Of a DNA stretch of 64,000 nt, positions 48,438 to 55,625 are shown one piece after another; the first letter of the stretch is position 1; every line of letters starts with the position of its first letter. Location of the stretch: positions 620,001 to 684,000 of the forward strand of contig NZ_JAUOTN010000001.1 of NCBI RefSeq assembly GCF_030546575.1. Direction: 5' to 3'. The notes under the pieces were generated by a model. That model had not been told where the DNA came from and made no database searches. It was given only the letters and a program-made list of their open reading frames with translations. Made by a program: the position numbers and the translations under genes. Origin of the DNA: Pontibacter coccineus (GTDB lineage Bacteria; Bacteroidota; Bacteroidia; Cytophagales; Hymenobacteraceae).

Positions 48438-48740
48438 ATGAAGACTTACGATACTGAAATTAAACTAATTGCCCAAAATGTTGAGAGAAACCTCCAAGTA
48501 GTAAATATTAGCTGCTCCCTTTGCCATAACCAAATAGAATATCTCAGAAGTGAGACCGCTTTGATCAAGCGTGTACTGATGGAAAACAGGCAAATTTTAA
48601 AAGATATAATGCGAGTTCTAGAGCGCCATGGTGAAAAGCATAAACTTCTTGCGTCAGTTACTGCGTCACTTGACCTTGCGTTAGTATTTGCGTCAGTAGC
48701 ATACAAAAACCTCGAAATTTTAGCTCAAACCAACATTTAA
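48438..48740 (+). CDS. Small helical protein of the island
   Basis: A 100-residue helical protein (KLIAQNVERNLQVVNISCSL, RVLMENRQILKDIMRVLERH). It has a weakly hydrophobic C-terminal stretch (ALVFASVAYKNLEIL). It lies at the right border of the island, 48 bp before the right attachment repeat. Function unknown. Confidence 0.5.
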   Translation: MKTYDTEIKLIAQNVERNLQVVNISCSLCHNQIEYLRSETALIKRVLMENRQILKDIMRVLERHGEKHKLLASVTASLDLALVFASVAYKNLEILAQTNI

Positions 48741-48788
48741 CCAACGCTTCTGAGGCAATTTTACATAAAGTGATTTGGTGGTATTTGC

Positions 48789-48810
48789 GTTCGAATCCCG
48801 CCAATCCGAC
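48789..48810. repeat. Right attachment site (attR), duplicated tRNA-Pro 3' end
   Basis: Direct repeat of 44,429-44,450 with a single difference (A for C at the 16th base). No further tRNA sequence precedes it, so it is a fragment created by integration. Confidence 0.85.
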
Positions 48811-48811
48811 T

Positions 48812-48845
48812 AAAAAGACCTTGCAGCAAGCTGCAAGGTCTTTTT
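48812..48845. terminator. Bidirectional terminator at island border
   Basis: A 15-bp perfect stem AAAAAGACCTTGCAG/CTGCAAGGTCTTTTT with a CAAG loop. It also serves the minus-strand lipoprotein gene that ends 19 bases further on. Confidence 0.9.
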
Positions 48846-48863
48846 GTTAAATCTAATACCTCC

Positions 48864-49415
48864 TCACGACGGCATCTCCTCCACCAGCTGCGCTATACCT
48901 TTCTCTATTTGTTCACGCAGCTTTTCGGGTTTGTCAGAGATGATGCGCTCTGCCGTGCCTTGCCACATCAACTCGTTCTGCACAGGGTCTACCAGGTGCA
49001 CCGACACCGTGCCTACGTTATAGCGTCCTACTTCCACTTCTTTGCTCTGCCAGGTATAACGGCGCTGCCCGATGTAGCGGGGCGGATCCGTTATGATGTT
49101 GGTCTCCCTCGTCTGCACCTTCCTGTCCACGACGATGCCCAGGTTGATCAGCAGATCCGCTTCATCTACAGACGGGGCCTGCTTCAGACCGCGGCGCTCC
49201 AATTGACGGGCAAGCTCCTGCTTAACAAAACGCACATGCTCCTCATAATCAGGACCCATCTCCTCCACGTCCGTATCCACCTCCATGAAGGCAAACTGCC
49301 GGTAGGTTGCCAGCGTAAAGCCCGGCGCGGGCTCAGACTGAATGCTCGTAGCAGGACTGCAGGCAGACAGGAGCAAGAGCAACAGCAAAGCAGTACTAAA
49401 CAACAGATTTCTCAT
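48864..49415 (-). CDS. DUF4136-type lipoprotein
   Basis: A 183-residue protein starting at the ATG of MRNLLFSTALL, with a signal peptide and lipobox (LLLLSACSP). The DUF4136 pattern is seen in FTLATYRQFAFMEVDTD, VDEADLLINLGIVVDRKVQT and VSVHLVDPVQNELMWQGTAE. The family is an envelope lipoprotein of unknown function. The gene is monocistronic and divergent from the stressosome operon. Confidence 0.85.
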   Translation of the reverse strand: MRNLLFSTALLLLLLLSACSPATSIQSEPAPGFTLATYRQFAFMEVDTDVEEMGPDYEEHVRFVKQELARQLERRGLKQAPSVDEADLLINLGIVVDRKVQTRETNIITDPPRYIGQRRYTWQSKEVEVGRYNVGTVSVHLVDPVQNELMWQGTAERIISDKPEKLREQIEKGIAQLVEEMPS

Positions 49416-49598
49416 TTCGGAAAGTGCTTGAGTGTTCAAAAAAATATATCTGTATACGTAAGCAGTAATCCTTGAAGTATATCTCTATTGCAATTATTAT
49501 ACCTAACTTAGCACCTATCCTACGTCAGGATCCTTTCTTCGATGGAAAATTTACGCATCGTCTAAACCATACGTCCATAAGCTACGTTTTGCCCTACC

Positions 49599-50471
49599 AT
49601 GAACACAACAGCACAAGTACTAGAAAAAAACAGAGAGCGCATCCTCGAAAAGTGGATGCAAAATCAGTTGTCCGATGCCTCACTCCGTGACGATCTGATG
49701 ACGAATGATGAATTGCAGCGTCAGTCAAGAGAAATGCTCGACGGCCTGCTCCGAGCTGTAGCCAAAGGCAATTACGACAACATCTATGACACCGAGTTTG
49801 AGCAGGTAACCGATACACTCCGCGACATCTCCATCACCAGAGCAAGGCAAGGATTCAGCCCGCGCGAAACCGGCGCCTATGTGCTGAGCCTGAAGCAGTC
49901 GGTGATTGAGGTACTGGTAGAGCAACGCCAGGATGACACAAGCACGCTCTACAAGGAGATCATGCAGCTCAACAACCTGCTCGACAACCTGAGCATCCTC
50001 ACTTTCGAAACTTTCATCAAAGGTCGTGAAGAAGTTATCCTGCGTCAGACCGATGAGATCAGCGAGATATCTACGCCCGTGATCCGGGTTTGGGATGGCA
50101 TACTTGCCCTGCCCATCATCGGTACGCTGGACAGTGCCCGTACGCAGGTTGTGATGGAAAACCTGCTGCAGGAGATCGTGAACACAGGCAGTAACATCGC
50201 TATCCTGGACATATCAGGCGTACCTGCCGTGGACTCACTGGTAGCTCAGCACCTGATCAAAACCGTAAGCGCCACCCGCCTGATGGGTGCCGAGTGTATT
50301 ATCAGTGGCATCCGTGCCGAGATTGCGCAGACCATCGTACACCTGGGCATCGACCTGTCCAATATCAAAACCAAGGCCAGCCTGGCCAGTGCACTGCATC
50401 TTGCCTTCAGCATGACCAACCTGGAGGTACGCCGCACAGAGCGAAGCAAGGCACCAAAACTAACGCGCTAG
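49599..50471 (+). CDS. rsbR: RsbR-type stressosome sensor protein
   Basis: A 290-residue protein. Residues 1-150 match the RsbRD N-terminal sensor domain (LEKNRERILEKWMQNQLSDA, SPRETGAYVLSLKQSVIEVL). Residues 155-275 are a STAS domain (ALPIIGTLDSARTQVVMENL, NIAILDISGVPAVDSLVAQH). The two serines in DISG and DS occupy the places of the phosphorylated threonines of Bacillus RsbR. It is a stressosome scaffold that senses input and passes it to RsbT. First gene of the rsb operon. The ligand is unknown. Confidence 0.9.
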   Translation: MNTTAQVLEKNRERILEKWMQNQLSDASLRDDLMTNDELQRQSREMLDGLLRAVAKGNYDNIYDTEFEQVTDTLRDISITRARQGFSPRETGAYVLSLKQSVIEVLVEQRQDDTSTLYKEIMQLNNLLDNLSILTFETFIKGREEVILRQTDEISEISTPVIRVWDGILALPIIGTLDSARTQVVMENLLQEIVNTGSNIAILDISGVPAVDSLVAQHLIKTVSATRLMGAECIISGIRAEIAQTIVHLGIDLSNIKTKASLASALHLAFSMTNLEVRRTERSKAPKLTR

Positions 50472-50475
50472 TACG

Positions 50476-50886
50476 ATGGAAAGGATACCGATTTTAAAGA
50501 TGGGGCCCTTCCTGCTGGTTACCATTCAGATAGACCTCTACGACAGGCTGGCTCTGACGCTTGAGAACGACCTGATCAACATGGTAAGCCAGACCGGGGC
50601 GCGGGGCGTATTGATTGATATTTCCACGGTAAGCATCGTCGATTCATTTATGGGCCGCATTTTAGGCAACATCGCCTCTATGTCGCGCATTATGGATGCC
50701 GAAACCGTAGTAGTAGGAATGCAGCCCGCCGTGGCTATTACGCTTGTGGAGCTTGGCCTGACCCTGCAAGGTGTATACACTGCCCTGAATGTAGAAAAGG
50801 GCATGGAATTACTTAACACTAAACTAGGCGATAACCTGGAACTAGACGACGAAGAGGAGGAAGACCAGGATGATCGTAATGACTAA
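50476..50886 (+). CDS. rsbS: RsbS-type stressosome scaffold
   Basis: A 136-residue STAS protein (LLVTIQIDLYDRLALTLEND, GVLIDISTVSIVDSFMGRIL) with the phosphorylatable Ser57 in VDSFMGR. The C-terminus has an acidic tail (EDDEEEEDQDD pattern). It binds RsbT in the unstimulated state. It begins five bases after the rsbR stop and overlaps the start of the next gene by 17 bp. Confidence 0.9.
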   Translation: MERIPILKMGPFLLVTIQIDLYDRLALTLENDLINMVSQTGARGVLIDISTVSIVDSFMGRILGNIASMSRIMDAETVVVGMQPAVAITLVELGLTLQGVYTALNVEKGMELLNTKLGDNLELDDEEEEDQDDRND

Positions 50887-51283
50887 AGACACGATGGAAA
50901 TCGTGCGCGAACAGGATGTGGTACCCTTCCGCAACCGTGTGCGCGAATTTTGCACCCGCATCGGGATGAGCCTGGTGAACCAGACCAAGCTGATTACGGC
51001 GGCGAGCGAACTGGTGCGAAACATGCTCAAGTACGCCACCGGGGGCAAGGTAATACTCGAAGTGATCAGCCTAAACGCCAAAACCGGCATAAGGCTGACC
51101 TTCAAGGATGAAGGCCCAGGTATAGCGGATGTCACGTTGGCCATGCGCGATGGCTTCTCTACCGGCAGAAGCCTTGGTCTTGGTCTGCCCGGCGCCAAAC
51201 GGCTCGTGAACGAATTCGACCTCAAAAGCAATCCGGGAGAAGGCACCACCGTTACAGTCATCCACTGGAAAAATGGACGTTAA
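50870..51283 (+). CDS. rsbT: RsbT-type anti-sigma kinase/switch protein
   Basis: A 137-residue GHKL ATPase (HATPase_c) of RsbT type: VNQTKLITAASELVRNMLKY with the N-box Asn, FKDEGPGIADVTLAM (G1 box), and GLGLPGAKRLVNEFDLKS (G2 box). In stressosomes it phosphorylates RsbR and RsbS and, when released, activates a phosphatase. It overlaps both neighbours by 17 and 11 bp. Confidence 0.9.
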   Translation: MIVMTKDTMEIVREQDVVPFRNRVREFCTRIGMSLVNQTKLITAASELVRNMLKYATGGKVILEVISLNAKTGIRLTFKDEGPGIADVTLAMRDGFSTGRSLGLGLPGAKRLVNEFDLKSNPGEGTTVTVIHWKNGR

Positions 51284-52304
51284 TCAACACCACCGCTTCG
51301 CAGTACCCGACCGCAGCTACGCCAGCCTCACCAAGAAAGACATTACCCGCCTGGCCGAGAGCTTTGCCTTGTCAGAGGGAGCTGTGGGCAAAGTCAACAT
51401 TATTGTGTCGGAGATGCTCACCAACCTGGAGAAGCACACGACGCAGGGCGGCGAACTACTGGTGAAAGCCATCGGTAAGCCTATCAGAGGTATTGAAATC
51501 ATCAGCCTCGATAACGGCCCCGGCATGACCGATCCCGATCGCATGCTGGAGGATGGTGTGTCAACTTTTGGCTCAGCGGGTGAAGGCCTCGGGGCAATCA
51601 GGCGGCAGTCGGATGTGTTCGATCTTTATTCACATCCCCAGGTAGGCACGGTCATCGTGACCCAGGTATACAAGTCGGCTAAGTCTATACCTTCAGCACG
51701 TCGCTATGAAATTGGCAGCGTTATGGTACCCAAGCCAAAAGAGGTAGACTGTGGCGACGGGTATGCCATTATTCACCACGATCGGGGCGCTTACCTGCTG
51801 GCCCTGGATGGGCTCGGGCATGGCACCTATGCGATGGAGGCCGCGCAGCTTGCTGTTAAAACCTTCTGCGAAAACCCCATACCTGATCCGGCTTTGTCGC
51901 TGCAGGCCATCCACAACGGCATCCGCCGCACCCGGGGCGCAGTAGGCTTTGCCGCCAGCATCGACATCACTCTGAATAAATTCAGTTACTGCGGTATTGG
52001 CAACATTGCCGGCAAGCTTTTCTCGATGGAAGGTTCGCTGGGCAATATGCCGTATAAGAATGTGATCTCTTACAATGGCATACTCGGCCATAACGTACCG
52101 GGCACTTTCAACAACCAAAGCCTGGATTGGAACCGCAACAAGCTGCTCATTGTGCATAGCGATGGTTTGAAATCGCGCTGGGACCTGAGCCGCTATCCCA
52201 ATCTGCAACGCCACCTCCCCACTACCATCGCGGCGGTACTTTACAAAGACCACAGTCGCCAGACAGATGACACGCTCGTACTTGTATGTAAAGCCAAACC
52301 GTAG
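51273..52304 (+). CDS. ATPase-PP2C phosphatase fusion (RsbX/SpoIIE-like)
   Basis: A 343-residue protein with an N-terminal HATPase domain (about 15-130; IIVSEMLTNLEKHTTQGGEL, SLDNGPGMTDPDRMLEDGVS). A C-terminal PP2C-type phosphatase domain follows (about 150-340; LLALDGLGHGTYAMEAAQLA with the metal Asp; TDDTLVLVCKA). It combines an anti-sigma-kinase-like ATPase with an RsbX-like phosphatase and probably resets the stressosome. It overlaps rsbT by 11 bp. Confidence 0.85.
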   Translation: MDVNQHHRFAVPDRSYASLTKKDITRLAESFALSEGAVGKVNIIVSEMLTNLEKHTTQGGELLVKAIGKPIRGIEIISLDNGPGMTDPDRMLEDGVSTFGSAGEGLGAIRRQSDVFDLYSHPQVGTVIVTQVYKSAKSIPSARRYEIGSVMVPKPKEVDCGDGYAIIHHDRGAYLLALDGLGHGTYAMEAAQLAVKTFCENPIPDPALSLQAIHNGIRRTRGAVGFAASIDITLNKFSYCGIGNIAGKLFSMEGSLGNMPYKNVISYNGILGHNVPGTFNNQSLDWNRNKLLIVHSDGLKSRWDLSRYPNLQRHLPTTIAAVLYKDHSRQTDDTLVLVCKAKP

Positions 52305-52307
52305 CCC

Positions 52308-53678
52308 ATGCCAAAGAATCTTCTCAAGATAAACATTGCCAATGAGCTGGATGTGGTGCTGGCCTACAGGCGGGCCATGCAGCTGTCTGAAAAAACAGGT
52401 ATGGCGCAGGCGAACCAAACCAAGTTTGCCACGGCCGTTTCAGAGATCTGCCGCAATGTGGTGGAGCATGTAGGCAATGGCACTATTCAGTTTGGCATTG
52501 TACAGGAGAGCGGCCACAACTACCTGGAGGCCAGGGTATCGGACCGCGGGCGTGGCATCGGCAACCTCGATCAGATCTATGACCGGGCCAGGTATGCCAG
52601 CAGCGCCACAGCGCGTGGCATGGGCATTGTCAACTCCCGCAAGCTCGTCGATTTCTTTGAGATCAAGACCGAAAACGAGCAGGGCACGGCCGTAACCCTC
52701 CGCAAGCGCATACCTACGCAGTCGCCGGTCATTACCAAGAGCCTGAAGGAGATCTGGCTGCAGGAGTTTAACGACGAGGAAGGTATATCGCCGTACGCGG
52801 AGATCAAAAAACAGAACATGCAGCAGCTCGAACTGCTCGAGAAGCTGCGGCTGCGCAACCTGGAGGCCGAGCAGCAACTGCAGGAAATCAGGAGGCTGAA
52901 CCTGCAACTCCAGCAATCCAACTCCGAGATACAAACGCTCTCCGAAGAGCGCGAGCGCCGCAACCTGGAGCTCCAGAAAGTGAACGCCGACCTGGATGCC
53001 TTTGCCCATACTGTTTCGCACGATCTGCGCTCCCCCCTGCAAAACATCGGCGGCATCATCAACTTTCTGGAAAACAGCCTGCAAAACGGGAATAGCGACG
53101 ACGCAGCTACCCTCCTGCCGATGCTGCGGGAGCAGGCCAGCAAGATGGACAAACTGATAACAGGTATACTGGCCTACTCGCTAGCCGGTCACCACAGCCT
53201 GCACCGCCAGATCGTATCCGTTCGGGTCGTGCTGCAAAAAGTACTGGAGTCACTCTTTATACCGGCGTCTTTCAAAATCATACTGCCGGATGACATGCCG
53301 ACCCTCTATACCCAGGAGATCTACTTTTACCAAATTTTCAGCAACCTGCTCGGCAACGCGGTTAAGTACCACGACAGACCCGAAGAGGCCGTGATTGAAG
53401 TAGAGTATAGCTTTCAGTCCGGTTTTATCTTCTTTGAAGTGCAGGACAACGGCCCAGGTATAGCCCCCGAAGACCAGGAGCAGATCTTTAGCAAATATGA
53501 GGCGCTGGGCCACAACCTGACACGTTCCGACAGCTCGGGTCTGGGCCTTGCCATCATAAAACGCATACTCGAGGAAAAGCGGGGTGATGTTTGGGTGGAG
53601 TCTGCAGGGCGTGGCGCTCGTTTTGTGTTTTCGTGGCCGGCCAGCGAAGTGGTAACCGAATCGGAGGATTCTGAATAA
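52308..53678 (+). CDS. Histidine kinase with N-terminal RsbT-like ATPase domain
   Basis: A 456-residue protein with two GHKL ATPase domains. The first (about 1-140; TAVSEICRNVVEHVGNGTIQ, VSDRGRGIGNLDQIYD) is like RsbT. A long coiled coil (about 165-230) follows, then a HisKA domain with His near residue 237 (AHTVSHDLRSPLQNI) and a C-terminal kinase ATPase (FSNLLGNAVKYHDRPEEAVI, FEVQDNGPGIAPEDQEQIFS, GLGLAIIKRILEEKRGDVWV). No membrane or sensory domain is present, so input probably comes from the stressosome. It starts 3 bp after the phosphatase gene. Confidence 0.85.
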   Translation: MPKNLLKINIANELDVVLAYRRAMQLSEKTGMAQANQTKFATAVSEICRNVVEHVGNGTIQFGIVQESGHNYLEARVSDRGRGIGNLDQIYDRARYASSATARGMGIVNSRKLVDFFEIKTENEQGTAVTLRKRIPTQSPVITKSLKEIWLQEFNDEEGISPYAEIKKQNMQQLELLEKLRLRNLEAEQQLQEIRRLNLQLQQSNSEIQTLSEERERRNLELQKVNADLDAFAHTVSHDLRSPLQNIGGIINFLENSLQNGNSDDAATLLPMLREQASKMDKLITGILAYSLAGHHSLHRQIVSVRVVLQKVLESLFIPASFKIILPDDMPTLYTQEIYFYQIFSNLLGNAVKYHDRPEEAVIEVEYSFQSGFIFFEVQDNGPGIAPEDQEQIFSKYEALGHNLTRSDSSGLGLAIIKRILEEKRGDVWVESAGRGARFVFSWPASEVVTESEDSE

Positions 53679-53720
53679 ACAACAAAGCCTGTATACCTTG
53701 CGGCGTACAGGCTTTGTTGT
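53679..53720. terminator. Bidirectional terminator after rsb operon
   Basis: A 15-bp stem (53,679-53,693 and 53,706-53,720) with a loop containing TATACCT. It lies between the kinase gene and the convergent response regulator gene. Confidence 0.9.
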
Positions 53721-53738
53721 GATATTACCTGGTTCTTC

Positions 53739-54179
53739 TTAGTTTTTGCGGTTCTGGAAAAACTCGGCCAGTATCTCTTTCACATCGTGGTTGGTGAGCG
53801 CCTTGGAGAAGTGTTTCTTCACTTTCTTGAAGCTTTTGATACGCTCCAGGTCATAGAAGCTCGCGGAGGAAGTCAGCATCAGAATGATCACGTGGTCACC
53901 GGCATCCAAACCCTTGCGCTGGTATTCCTCCAGAAACTCAAAACCGTCCATCATGGGCATCTTAATATCCAGAAAAATAAGGTCAGGGCATTTAAAACCA
54001 GCTTCAGGCTTCTCGCCACAGGCTTTGCTCAGGTAGTCAATTGCTTCTCTGCCGTTTTTCAGTACCCGGATCTCTCTGGATACCTTCATATCGGTCAGCA
54101 GACGCTTGTTCAGATAATTGGTGGTATCGTCGTCGTCTACCAACAGCACTAGGTCAAGCATTTCGGATGCTTCCTTCAT
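53739..54179 (-). CDS. Stand-alone response regulator receiver
   Basis: A 146-residue single REC domain: acidic pocket LLVDDDDTT, phospho-acceptor Asp71 in LIFLDIKMPMMDGFEF, and the Lys in KKHFSKALTN. No output domain is present. It is convergent with the stressosome operon and may be the target of the kinase, acting through protein contact. Cytoplasmic. Confidence 0.9.
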   Translation of the reverse strand: MKEASEMLDLVLLVDDDDTTNYLNKRLLTDMKVSREIRVLKNGREAIDYLSKACGEKPEAGFKCPDLIFLDIKMPMMDGFEFLEEYQRKGLDAGDHVIILMLTSSASFYDLERIKSFKKVKKHFSKALTNHDVKEILAEFFQNRKN

Positions 54180-54408
54180 AGTTAGTTTTTTATCTCTCCT
54201 AAATCAACAGTAAGGCACAATCACACCCTTGGATGCACTTCTACCCGGTTGAGCCACTAACATATCGAAAACATTTAATGTTCAATATTGCGACTCTTTA
54301 TGCACTATATAGCAGTATTACGAAAGCGGTACAGAATATGCACACTATAGCGCCGCAAAAGTACATTATTGATCGTAAAGTTTAAAGCTTATTCAGCTGC
54401 CATCGCAT

Positions 54409-55548
54409 TTATATTTTTCTGGCCATCACACCTCTCCTGGTCTTTACGTAGCCTTTTTTCTTCTTTTTGCTTTTGCCCCGCCACATCACTATACCTGTCA
54501 CCCACAAGGTGGCCGGCACCAGGCCCAGAAAGAACCAGAGTATGCGCGTGATCCAGCCGCCAATTTCCCCGAAATGTGTTGGCACGAACCAGTTGCGGGT
54601 AAGCTGCGTGCCTACCGGTGCCGTGTGCGGATTGTAATCATAAACGATAGCGCCGGTGTATTGGTCCAGGTATACCATCGGGCGGTACTGCGGGCCGGCC
54701 TCCAGTTCGGATGAGGCCAGGTAGGTCAGGTTGAGCGTTGCCGCACTATCAGGGGCCATGACAAGAGTGCGCTTGACGTATCCGGGGTGTAGCGCATCCA
54801 TCCGGTCGAGTGCCTCATATACAGTGAGCGGCGCTGTTGCTTCCTGATAAGAAGACCGCAGCGCTTTGACGTAAGGTGTCGGCTCCTTGGCCAGCGTCAG
54901 CTTATCCACCACGTTTTGGGTTTGCTCCTGAAAGCCAAAATATACTCCGGTAATGGCCGCCAGAAACAGCGGTATGCTAAAGTAGAATCCAAACACATTG
55001 TGCAGGTCGAAATTCCGGCGCTTGAACGAGGCATTGGGTTTGAGACGCAAACGCTCTTTCAGTTGGTGCCGCTTGCGCGGAAACCACAGGTATAGCCCCG
55101 TCGAGAGCAGCACAAAGGCCAGCAGAAGCGCACATGTTCGAGTGATGAGGGCACCGGTATCGCCCATGGCCAGGTGACGGTGCAGGTCCAGTACCGTGTC
55201 CATTGCACCGCGCCGCTTCTCGAGCTGCCCTACATAGTTGCCGGTTGCTGCGTCAAAAAAGAGAAACTGTTTGTTGCCCTTTACCTTGACAATGTAGTTC
55301 TCCAGCTCGCGCACCGGGAAAAAAATGTTGGTCACCTGGCCCCCGAACTGCTCTTCAGCATTTTTCACGACTAGGCGCACCTCCACCGGGGCAGCTTCCG
55401 GCTCAGAGCTTTTATAGTGCTCGGGGTATAGCGCCACCGTCAGTTCGGGCTGAAACACGTAGAGCGAGCCCATCAAGCCCATAAAGGCTAGCACGGCACC
55501 CGCCGTCAGGCCGACCCATAGATGTAGCTGAAGAAGGAATTTGCGCAT
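54409..55548 (-). CDS. PepSY-associated membrane protein (siderophore/iron reductase-like)
   Basis: A 379-residue PepSY_TM protein: LQLHLWVGLTAGAVLAFMGL at the N-terminal membrane segment, further membrane segments (TRTCALLLAFVLLSTGLYLW and ILWFFLGLVPATLWVTGIVM), and conserved His residues (HRHLAMGDTG, NFDLHNVFGFYFSIPLFL). Members act as iron-siderophore reductases or uptake helpers in the inner membrane. The gene follows a TonB-dependent receptor gene on the same strand, 77 bp away, which supports a siderophore role. Confidence 0.85.
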   Translation of the reverse strand: MRKFLLQLHLWVGLTAGAVLAFMGLMGSLYVFQPELTVALYPEHYKSSEPEAAPVEVRLVVKNAEEQFGGQVTNIFFPVRELENYIVKVKGNKQFLFFDAATGNYVGQLEKRRGAMDTVLDLHRHLAMGDTGALITRTCALLLAFVLLSTGLYLWFPRKRHQLKERLRLKPNASFKRRNFDLHNVFGFYFSIPLFLAAITGVYFGFQEQTQNVVDKLTLAKEPTPYVKALRSSYQEATAPLTVYEALDRMDALHPGYVKRTLVMAPDSAATLNLTYLASSELEAGPQYRPMVYLDQYTGAIVYDYNPHTAPVGTQLTRNWFVPTHFGEIGGWITRILWFFLGLVPATLWVTGIVMWRGKSKKKKKGYVKTRRGVMARKI

Positions 55549-55625
55549 ATACCTGAACTTGAAATCGGCGGCACCGCCCCTGTCAGGACAATGCCGCCGA
55601 TAAAATTTATCTCTGATCCGTTTAC

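Larger units (their letters stand above)
44429..48810. mobile_element. Genomic island integrated at tRNA-Pro
   Basis: Bounded by the tRNA 3' end and its direct repeat. The 4.4-kb interior is more AT-rich than its surroundings and has different codon use. It contains a truncated repressor-like gene, an AbiJ-like HEPN gene, a winged-helix/LRR gene and two small genes. It has no integrase, so it is either a decayed element or one moved by a recombinase elsewhere. Confidence 0.8.

Noticed and set aside
48438..48740. Integrase remnant at the right island border
   Set aside because: The small gene has no R-H-R-Y recombinase motif and is too short.
49599..54179. Sigma-B-type sigma factor in the stressosome operon
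   Set aside because: No gene in the operon has sigma region 2 or 4 motifs; all five plus the receiver are accounted for.
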